From contig JACCSI010000574.1 in NCBI GenBank assembly GCA_013813075.1, positions 1 to 12,946 of the forward strand: a stretch of 12,946 bases of DNA, given 5' to 3'. The notes under the pieces are model-generated. The model had not been told where the DNA came from. It was given only the letters and a program-made list of their open reading frames with translations, and did not search any database. Positions 7,220 to 12,946 of this stretch are shown piece after piece (the stretch's first letter is position 1; every line of letters starts with the position of its first letter). The stretch comes from Acidobacteriota bacterium (lineage in GTDB: Bacteria; Acidobacteriota; Vicinamibacteria; Vicinamibacterales; UBA2999). The position numbers and the translations under genes were made by a program.

Positions 7220-9937
7220 GTGTTTTTAAGGCGCCCCTGTCTATTCGCTCTGGTCGTACTGTCGGCAGTCTCGCTGCGCGCCGATCAGGCTATCCCTCCG
7301 CCAAGCGCTGAAGATCTCTCCATTCAGGCGTTTTTTCAAGCGGTCGAGGCGTCGATCTTGACCAATGGCCGGGACAACTGGCTCGAGTTGATCTCGGCCA
7401 ACGCGGATCGCGCAGCCGCGCGCGAATTCTTCGACGCGATGGTGCCGCCGGGCGTGACCCGCGCGGTCATGCGGGAACGCGACCGCAGCCCCTTGTTGGG
7501 GGCGCTCCCAGGCGAAGGATTTCGTCTCATCGCCGACGTCTTTACGGAAACCGGACCGCGCGGGCGGATTACCACGTGGCGCATCGACATCCGCAAGCCG
7601 CGCGACTCGCAAGAGCGACAGCCGTGGCGCGTCATCAGCCAGGAAACATTGTCAGCCATCGACGGATTGCATCGGCTTGTGCTGGGTAAAGAGAAGCAGT
7701 TCGCCGTCAAGGATCTCCGCCTCACGGCGGTTGACTTCGAGTTGCGACTCGGGTCCGGGGACGTCTTCGTCGCCGAAACTGCCGAGGGTGTCACCGGGTT
7801 GGTGCTCCTCGGTGATGGCACGATGCGTTTTTCACCGGCGCCACCAGAAGAACGCGGACAGGTGCGACTGTTTGCCGGCGCCGAGGCGATCGAGACGCCG
7901 TTCACGGCCGCATACGTCCGAGTCCACCCCTCCGAGTTCGATCAGCAACTCAAGTCGCAACTAATCACGCCGGCGACGATCGACCCGCGCACGCTGCGGC
8001 GAGCGCAGGCAATCTTCGATGAAGACCTCGGCAAGTCATTCGGTCTCGATTTACAGGATTTGAGCCGCGAGAATTGGTCGCTCTTGCCTCAGTCGGGCGA
8101 TTTTCTCGCCGAAGTGCGGACACGGCGCTTCGGCACTTTGACCTACGCGCGATCGGCCGGCGAGGCCGAAGACGTCACCTTGTTCCACCGCGAGCGGAAG
8201 CGCAACGTCGCGGCTTACGCGTCGGAGATGAAGTTGAGCACCCGCGGCCGCTTTTTCAACGAAGACGACCTGGTCGAATACGACGTGCTCGACTATAACC
8301 TCGACGCCTCATTTTCCCCGGAGCGTGAGTGGCTCGACGGGCGCGTGCGGATGAAGATCCGGATCAAGTCGTATGCGCTGGCCGTGTTGACCTTGCGTCT
8401 TGCAGACGAGCTCACCGTCTCATCGCTCAGCAGCGACGAGCTCGGTCGCCTGATGTTCCTCCGCGTCAAGAACCAGAACAATATCGTCGTCAATCTGCCG
8501 GCGCCGGCGAGCCGGGATCTCGAGCTGACGCTGAACATCGCGTACGCCGGACCGATTCGCACGCAGTCGCTCGACGAGGAATCGATTTCGCTCGCCGGCC
8601 AGCAGCGCGGGGAAGACGTGCCCTTCATTCCGGCGGAGCCGAACTGGCTGTTCAGTACTCGCAGCTACTGGTATCCGCAAAACAAGGTCACTGATTACGC
8701 GACCGCGTTGGTGCGGTTCAACGTGCCGGCGGATTACAAAGCAGTGGCCAGCGGGCTCGAGCAGGACGCCCTCACCACGGCCCTTCCGGGTCCGGGCGGA
8801 CCAGGCCGCACGACCTACACCTACGACGCCAGGCAGCCACTGCGTTATATCGGCGTCGTCATCAGCAAGTTCATCCGGGTGGATGCGGCAACGGTGGCGC
8901 TCGACGTGGTGCCGCGAGCCGCCGCTGCCGCGGCGGGCACGTCGGCGGCACGGTTTCCCCTGCTTGGCGCGCGCAATACCATCGCGCTTGCCGTCGATGC
9001 CAACCGGCGTCAGCAGGAGCGCGGACGCGCCATCCTCGACACCGCGGCAGATATCCTGCGACTTTACGCGGGCCTGGCCGGCGACGTGCCGTACGAGGGG
9101 ATGACGATTGCAATGGTCGAACACGATCGGCCTGGCGGTCACAGCCCTGGCTACTTCGCCGTGCTCAACAACCCCCCGCCGATTAGTTCCTTCTCCTTGC
9201 GGCACGACCCAGCGTCGTTCAGCAATTTCCCCGAGTTCTACGTCGCGCACGAGATCGCGCACCAGTGGTGGGGTCAGGCGGTCGGCTGGAAAAATTATCA
9301 CGAGCAGTGGCTGAGCGAAGGCTTCGCCCAGTATTTTGCGGCGCTGTACGCACGGGAGCGACGCGGCGAGCAGAGTTTCCGCGACGTCATGCGCCAGTTC
9401 CGGCGCTGGGGCATGACGCAATCCGATCAAGGTGCCGTCTATCTGGGCTACCGCCTCGGCCACATCAAGGGTGACAGCCGTGTCTTCCGCGCCCTCGTCT
9501 ACAACAAAGGCGCGTCGGTGCTGCACATGCTGCGGCGTCTGGTAGGAGATGAGGCGTTTTTTCGGGGGCTGCAGCGCTACTACGCAGAGAATCGTTATCA
9601 GAAGGCCGGCACCGAAGACCTTCAACGGGCGATGGAGGCAGAGTCCGGCACCGAATTGGATCGCTTCTTCGAGCGGTGGATTTACGAATCTGGACTGCCG
9701 CGCGTGCGCTACTCCAGCGCGGTGGAGGGTCAGGAGGCGGTTCTCCGGTTCGAGCAACTCGACGACATCTACGATGTACCCATCACCGTGACGCTGCGGT
9801 ACGGGGACAAAGAAGTGGAAGAAACCGTGCTGCTGACCGAGGCGCACGTCGAAAAGCGCTTCCCGTTGGCGGGAACGCTCCGCGGTGTTGAGATCAACGC
9901 CGACGGCTTTGCGCTGGGAGATTTCGTCAGGCGCTAA
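7220..9937 (+). CDS. Secreted M1-family zinc metallopeptidase with extra N-terminal region
   Basis: 905 residues from a GTG that is the only usable start after an in-frame stop at 7208. Residues 1-21 look like a signal peptide (RR, Leu/Val core, Ala/Asp end). Residues about 25-330 are an extra region of mostly beta character that I cannot name. A canonical M1 N-terminal beta domain begins near residue 350 (YDVLDYNLDASFS). The catalytic domain has HEIAHQWWG with zinc ligands His677 and His681 and catalytic Glu678. The third ligand Glu700 (LSEGF) has the exact HEXXH-x18-E spacing. Tyr761 (VYNKG) fits the transition-state tyrosine. The GxMEN motif normally found about 30 residues before HEXXH is absent; GYFAVLN (644-650) occupies that place. 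It is therefore probably an exported peptidase that may not be a standard aminopeptidase. An 83-nt gap separates it from the phosphatase gene, so separate transcription is possible. Confidence 0.85.
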   Translation: MFLRRPCLFALVVLSAVSLRADQAIPPPSAEDLSIQAFFQAVEASILTNGRDNWLELISANADRAAAREFFDAMVPPGVTRAVMRERDRSPLLGALPGEGFRLIADVFTETGPRGRITTWRIDIRKPRDSQERQPWRVISQETLSAIDGLHRLVLGKEKQFAVKDLRLTAVDFELRLGSGDVFVAETAEGVTGLVLLGDGTMRFSPAPPEERGQVRLFAGAEAIETPFTAAYVRVHPSEFDQQLKSQLITPATIDPRTLRRAQAIFDEDLGKSFGLDLQDLSRENWSLLPQSGDFLAEVRTRRFGTLTYARSAGEAEDVTLFHRERKRNVAAYASEMKLSTRGRFFNEDDLVEYDVLDYNLDASFSPEREWLDGRVRMKIRIKSYALAVLTLRLADELTVSSLSSDELGRLMFLRVKNQNNIVVNLPAPASRDLELTLNIAYAGPIRTQSLDEESISLAGQQRGEDVPFIPAEPNWLFSTRSYWYPQNKVTDYATALVRFNVPADYKAVASGLEQDALTTALPGPGGPGRTTYTYDARQPLRYIGVVISKFIRVDAATVALDVVPRAAAAAAGTSAARFPLLGARNTIALAVDANRRQQERGRAILDTAADILRLYAGLAGDVPYEGMTIAMVEHDRPGGHSPGYFAVLNNPPPISSFSLRHDPASFSNFPEFYVAHEIAHQWWGQAVGWKNYHEQWLSEGFAQYFAALYARERRGEQSFRDVMRQFRRWGMTQSDQGAVYLGYRLGHIKGDSRVFRALVYNKGASVLHMLRRLVGDEAFFRGLQRYYAENRYQKAGTEDLQRAMEAESGTELDRFFERWIYESGLPRVRYSSAVEGQEAVLRFEQLDDIYDVPITVTLRYGDKEVEETVLLTEAHVEKRFPLAGTLRGVEINADGFALGDFVRR

Positions 9938-9948
9938 GACGCCGCGTC
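9938..9948. repeat. Palindrome across the convergent stop codons
   Basis: GACGC-C-GCGTC is a perfect 11-bp palindrome. It fills the 9-nt gap between the stop of the peptidase gene (9935-9937) and the stop of the minus-strand gene (9949-9947), and extends two bases into the latter stop. As RNA it could form only a 4-bp stem with a 3-nt loop, and there is no U-run on either strand, so it is not a convincing terminator. Confidence 0.25.
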
Positions 9949-10372
9949 AAGGCAGATAGACGCCGGCAATTCGCAGCGGCCCGTTTGGCTCCATCCGCTC
10001 GCAGACCACGTAAAACTTCACACCGTCCACGACATAGGCGCGCGTGTGCCGTTCGCCGAACTCACCCGTGCTGCGATTCGCCCCGCCGGCGGCGAATTTT
10101 TCCGGCAACAACTGATTCAGCCGGGCGTGCAGGTCGCCATGACGGATGACCCGACCATCGAGCAGGAGCATGACCGGGACGTTGGTTGCCCCCTCTGGCA
10201 CGCCTGGCGGCAATGGGGGCGGTGCGTCGACTAACGCCGCCTCGACCCGCGGCCCGAGCGCACGTTGCACCGGGACCGAGATCAGCCAGATGAGCGCGAG
10301 CACGGCAGCAGCGGCGACAACCCATTCGACAAGCGAGCCGATGCGGAGAGGACGCGGTTCCACGCCCGTCAA
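9947..10372 (-). CDS. Small membrane-anchored protein of unknown function
   Basis: 141 residues if translation begins at TTG 10372-10370, or 138 from the GTG at 10363-10361. No ATG is available in this frame near the N-terminus. The TTG has a G-run about 7 nt upstream. The protein has one membrane helix (about residues 16-35: Ala/Val/Leu-rich, with Trp at both ends), a Pro-rich linker (50-60), and a C-terminal domain of about 80 residues. That domain contains VPVMLLLDGRVIRHGD (65-80) and a strand-rich end, VDGVKFYVVCERMEPN (115-130). With a short N-terminus ahead of the helix, the domain probably lies outside the cytoplasm. I recognise no family. It is judged real because the frame combines a membrane anchor with a plausible folded domain and fills the gap between two clear genes. 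It is divergent from nuoG (start-to-start about 90 nt) and converges on the peptidase gene. Confidence 0.6.
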   Translation of the reverse strand: MTGVEPRPLRIGSLVEWVVAAAAVLALIWLISVPVQRALGPRVEAALVDAPPPLPPGVPEGATNVPVMLLLDGRVIRHGDLHARLNQLLPEKFAAGGANRSTGEFGERHTRAYVVDGVKFYVVCERMEPNGPLRIAGVYLP

Positions 10373-10455
10373 GTCTAGCCCCCGTCGCAGGCCGGGTAAA
10401 ACTCTGCAGTGGTGCGGGGGAGGCCCGCGCGCACGCCAGCGTCCTTGATATGATC

Positions 10456-10460
10456 AGGTG
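10456..10460 (+). promoter_or_regulatory. Ribosome binding site deciding the nuoG start
   Basis: AGGTG ends 3 nt before ATG 10464. The GTG inside this box (10458-10460) is also an in-frame start and would add two residues, but it would leave the gene without a ribosome site. ATG 10464 is therefore preferred. Confidence 0.55.
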
Positions 10461-10463
10461 TTT

Positions 10464-12296
10464 ATGGAAACCGTGACCCTCACTATCGACGGCCGGCCGA
10501 TCGTCGTTGCCAAGGGAACGACCGTACTGCAGGCCGCCATCGAGGCCGGCATCCAAGTGCCGTATTACTGCTACCATCCCGGGCTCGGCATCGACGCGTC
10601 CTGCCGTGTGTGTCTGGTGAAGATTGAAAAGATGCCCAAGCTGCAGACGTCGTGCTCGACGCCGGTCGCGGAGGGCATGGTCGTCCTGACCAAAGACGCC
10701 GAATCGGTGGAAGCGCGGGCGGGGGTCTTCGAGTTTCTGCTCATCAACCATCCGCTCGATTGTCCTGTCTGCGACAAGGGGGGCGAGTGCCCGCTCCAGG
10801 ATTTTTCGTATCGTTTCGGTAACTCCGAAAGCCGAATGGACTTCCCGCGCCGCGTCTTCGACGGCGAAGGTGTTCGGGCTGACGTCGATTTCGGTCCGAC
10901 GTTGATGCTCAACCGCAACCGCTGCATCCTCTGCACGCGCTGCTCACGCTTCATGCGCGAAGTAGACGGCGACGCCCAGATCGGCATCGTCGATCGCGGC
11001 AATGGCAGTGAGATCGCAACGTTTGCCGAACAGGGCGTCCACTCGATCCTGTCGGGCAACTTGATGGATGTCTGCCCGGTCGGGGCCATCACGACGCGCC
11101 AGTATCGGTTCCGGTCGCGGCCGTGGGATAACCCGCACGCCGTTGACACCATCTGCACGCGCTGTTCGAAGGGGTGCAATACCACCGGCTGGATCAAGGC
11201 CAAGCCGGAATGGGCCAAAGGCTCACAGCTCATTCGCGTCACGCCGCGCTACAACCCGGAGGTCAACGACTTCTGGATGTGCGACATCGGCCGCTTCCAG
11301 TACACCTGGGTGGAAGGCGACGTCCGCCTGCGCAAGCCGAGCATTGTGAACAAGGAAGGCGTGCCTCAGGTCGCGACCTGGAAGGATGCGCTGACGCGCG
11401 TGCGCGACCTGATCGACGCTGCCGGACGCCGCGATCCCGGCGCGGTCCGCATCTTGACGTCCGCACACGCGTCACACGAAGAGTTGTTCCTGCTGAAAGA
11501 GTTGGCAGAAGGCATGAAAGGCGAAGGCGGCGGCAGCCACGTCCACGTGACGTGGCGCCGATCCGAGAAGCGGCAGCCGCCGGAAACGAAGTTTCGCGTC
11601 CCGGCGACCGATGCGCCAAACGTCAACGGGGCGCGCGATCTCGGACTCGCTGTGGGCGGGGGCAACGCAGGCGACCCGGATGTGTCCGCCCTGCGCATCG
11701 CCACCGACGAGGACCGCGTCCAGGTGCTTTACGTCTTTGACCCGGGCCCGGACGGGTCGATGGGCGACATCAGCTGGGTCATCGACGCAAAAAAGGCCGG
11801 CCGCATCACATCCGTCATTTATCAAGGCGTGCAGTCGACCGAGTTGGCCAAGCTCGCGGACGTGGTGCTGCCGGGCTCGGCGTGGGTCGAGAAGGACGCC
11901 ACCTATACCAACGATCAGGGTATTCTGCAGACGGCCTCCAAGGTGATAAACCCTCCCGGCGAGGCGGTCGAAGACTGGCAGATCCTTACGAGCGTGGCGG
12001 CGGCACTGGGGCTGCCGTTGGCCTACAAAACGTCGCACGACGTGCGCCTCGCCATCGGCAAAGTCATGGCGGGCACCATCCACTACGAGGGCCTGGGTAC
12101 CAAGAACTTCAGCCGGCCGCTTCCCCTGCAGCACTGGCTGCAGGCCAGCAATCCCATGGAACGTTGGAAGTGGAACGTGATGTTCCAGGACCTGCCGCCT
12201 GTGAAGGGTCACAACGTCCAGATGGAATCGACGCCGCCGCCATCGGTTATTCCACTGAAGCTTGTAACCGAAGAGATCTCGCGGACGTCAGAATAG
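10464..12296 (+). CDS. nuoG: NADH-quinone oxidoreductase subunit G (NuoG-like, compact form)
   Basis: 610 residues; a peripheral-arm subunit of complex I that passes electrons from NADH along Fe-S clusters. The N-terminal ferredoxin domain has the [2Fe-2S] set Cys36, Cys47, Cys50, Cys64. The next domain has the His-ligated N5-type set His96, Cys100, Cys103, Cys109 (HPLDCPVCDKGGEC). Cys154, Cys157, Cys160 and Cys204 (CILCTRC and CPVGA) form the N4-type [4Fe-4S] set. A molybdopterin-oxidoreductase-like domain starts near 225 with Cys231, Cys234, Cys238 and Cys273, matching the off-path N7 cluster. A late segment, LADVVLPGSAWVEKDATYTN, is typical of the family. The protein is shorter than E. coli NuoG (about 900) and Thermus Nqo3 (about 780), mainly in the C-terminal domain. 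The upstream neighbour is an unrelated divergent gene, so no nuoEF precedes it. A related electron-transfer subunit of another NAD-linked complex is the alternative. Confidence 0.85.
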   Translation: METVTLTIDGRPIVVAKGTTVLQAAIEAGIQVPYYCYHPGLGIDASCRVCLVKIEKMPKLQTSCSTPVAEGMVVLTKDAESVEARAGVFEFLLINHPLDCPVCDKGGECPLQDFSYRFGNSESRMDFPRRVFDGEGVRADVDFGPTLMLNRNRCILCTRCSRFMREVDGDAQIGIVDRGNGSEIATFAEQGVHSILSGNLMDVCPVGAITTRQYRFRSRPWDNPHAVDTICTRCSKGCNTTGWIKAKPEWAKGSQLIRVTPRYNPEVNDFWMCDIGRFQYTWVEGDVRLRKPSIVNKEGVPQVATWKDALTRVRDLIDAAGRRDPGAVRILTSAHASHEELFLLKELAEGMKGEGGGSHVHVTWRRSEKRQPPETKFRVPATDAPNVNGARDLGLAVGGGNAGDPDVSALRIATDEDRVQVLYVFDPGPDGSMGDISWVIDAKKAGRITSVIYQGVQSTELAKLADVVLPGSAWVEKDATYTNDQGILQTASKVINPPGEAVEDWQILTSVAAALGLPLAYKTSHDVRLAIGKVMAGTIHYEGLGTKNFSRPLPLQHWLQASNPMERWKWNVMFQDLPPVKGHNVQMESTPPPSVIPLKLVTEEISRTSE

Positions 12297-12307
12297 GCAT
12301 GAAGGGC

Positions 12308-12313
12308 GGAGGA
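12308..12313 (+). promoter_or_regulatory. Shine-Dalgarno box for the DsbD-family gene
   Basis: GGAGGA lies 9 nt before ATG 12323 and is the strongest Shine-Dalgarno sequence in the window. It sits inside the codons that would be used if translation began at the upstream in-frame ATG 12299, which has no such box. It therefore favours the 12323 start. Confidence 0.6.
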
Positions 12314-12322
12314 CTGGCGCGA

Positions 12323-12946
12323 ATGAGACATCTTCTTCTGCTCGTCGCCCTCGTCGCCGGAACCACCACAGCGGCATTCGCGCAGCCGCCACGGGCGAAA
12401 ATCACGCCTTTCGTGGAGGCCGACGCCGTCCATGCCGGGGCCAGGACGCGCGTCGCCCTGACCGTTTCGCTGCCCGAGAACCTCCACGTCCAATCGGACC
12501 AGCCCCGCGACCCGTCGCTCATTCCCACCGTTCTCACGATTGAGCCGAGCGGCGTCGTTCGAGTCATCAACCTGCTGTTCCCGCATCCCACCGATTTCAT
12601 TCAGGAAGGCCAGGCCGAACCACTCGCTGTCTTCGAACATGACTTCGTCGTCGGCGCGGAGGTGGAGATAGCCGCCCACGCCACTGGCGAGATCGTGATT
12701 CCCGGCAAACTGCGCTACCAGGCGTGCGACGACAAAGTCTGCTTCCAGCCACGCACAGAGAACGTCGAATGGCGGGTGCGTGTCGTGCCGGCGGCAACGG
12801 CCGCACCGGCCGTCAACACCGCCGTCTTCACGCGGCTGGCTACAGGCCGACGCACGGCGCCACAGGCGCTCGCTATTCCCACACCCGCACCTTCTCCGGT
12901 GGCAGCGGCAGGTAACGATGCCACGGCGTTGGCAGCGCTCGACGGG
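12323..12946 (+). CDS. DsbD-family thiol:disulfide interchange protein, N-terminal fragment (runs off the right edge)
   Basis: 208 codons are visible from ATG 12323; an ATG at 12299 would add eight residues. Residues 1-20 are a signal peptide (MRH, Leu/Val core, AFA cleavage site before QPP). Residues about 25-155 match the periplasmic N-terminal domain of DsbD-type reductases (PF11412 type). The hallmark RYQACDDKVCFQP (131-143) supplies the redox pair Cys135/Cys140. The visible end (156-208) is an Ala/Pro-rich linker, expected before the membrane domain or a thioredoxin-like domain. Whether those follow cannot be seen. Full-length relatives take electrons from cytoplasmic thioredoxin across the membrane to reduce periplasmic disulfides or support cytochrome c maturation. 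The ATG lies 26 nt after the nuoG stop, so the two are probably co-transcribed. Confidence 0.82.
   Translation, partial: MRHLLLLVALVAGTTTAAFAQPPRAKITPFVEADAVHAGARTRVALTVSLPENLHVQSDQPRDPSLIPTVLTIEPSGVVRVINLLFPHPTDFIQEGQAEPLAVFEHDFVVGAEVEIAAHATGEIVIPGKLRYQACDDKVCFQPRTENVEWRVRVVPAATAAPAVNTAVFTRLATGRRTAPQALAIPTPAPSPVAAAGNDATALAALDG

Noticed and set aside
8420..9847. Open frame of 475 codons on the minus strand
   Set aside because: It is antisense to the catalytic part of the M1 peptidase. Long reverse frames are expected in GC-rich genes, and the translation shows no domain or membrane pattern.
10449..10454. TATGAT, a good -10-like hexamer before nuoG
   Set aside because: No -35-like sequence lies at 16-18 nt upstream in this GC-rich stretch, and the transcript would start only about 3 nt before the ATG.
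10062..10751. Open frame of 229 codons on the minus strand spanning the hypothetical gene and the nuoG start
   Set aside because: It overlaps the better-supported frame at 9947-10372 and the Fe-S domain of nuoG, and its translation is low-complexity Arg/Ala/His.
12299..12325. Upstream ATG 12299 as the start of the DsbD-family protein
   Set aside because: It has no ribosome box and would place GGKx-type residues before the signal peptide. ATG 12323 has GGAGGA 9 nt upstream and a clean signal peptide.
1..12946. Mobile element, CRISPR array, tRNA/rRNA, toxin-antitoxin or defence system
   Set aside because: No terminal inverted repeats, transposase motifs, spaced direct repeats, tRNA-like cloverleaf or compositional breaks were seen on either strand. 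Genes fill nearly the whole window.

Overview
The window looks like chromosomal DNA of a high-GC member of the Acidobacteriota, probably of the Vicinamibacteria (old subgroup 6) type. The main evidence is the truncated gene at the left edge. Its first 85 residues are a signal peptide followed by the opening of the VWFA-related domain that is expanded in Acidobacteriota (TIGR03436 type). The coding style (GC-rich third positions, GTG and TTG starts) and the set of neighbours fit. The taxonomic call is inference; no rRNA or other marker is present.

Layout. Bases 1-256 (minus) hold the start of the secreted VWFA-related protein. Bases 257-448 are an AT-rich divergent spacer with several short inverted repeats and one sigma-54-like motif. 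Bases 449-7136 (plus) are a compact run of five genes: an AlaA-like class I aminotransferase, an AI-2E/PerM-family membrane protein, a large polytopic GT-C-like membrane protein, glycine C-acetyltransferase (kbl), and a membrane-anchored SpoIIE/RsbU-type PP2C phosphatase. The first four overlap by 11 to 29 nt and the fifth follows after 19 nt, so they are probably one transcript with translational coupling. Bases 7220-9937 (plus) encode a 905-residue secreted M1-type zinc metallopeptidase. It has an extra N-terminal region of about 330 residues and lacks a recognisable GxMEN motif. A small membrane-anchored protein of unknown function (9947-10372, minus) converges on it with only 9 nt between the stop codons. 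Bases 10464-12296 (plus) encode a short NuoG-like complex I subunit that keeps cysteine sets for all its expected Fe-S clusters, including N7. It is followed 26 nt later by the start of a DsbD-family protein that runs off the right edge.

How the genes fit together. The run from 449 holds two fold-type-I PLP enzymes of small amino acids (alanine/2-oxo acid transamination; glycine/2-amino-3-ketobutyrate) together with membrane proteins and a signalling phosphatase. No single pathway is obvious, and it may be a co-transcribed set without a joint function. The nuoG-dsbD pair joins a respiratory Fe-S subunit with a periplasmic thiol-reduction protein. No other complex I subunits are visible on either side.

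I see no tRNA, rRNA, CRISPR array, insertion sequence, phage gene, toxin-antitoxin pair or defence system. There is no gene-free stretch longer than 192 nt. The region reads as ordinary core and accessory metabolism. The points most worth a second look are the altered peptidase motif, the compact orphan NuoG and the overlapping five-gene run.
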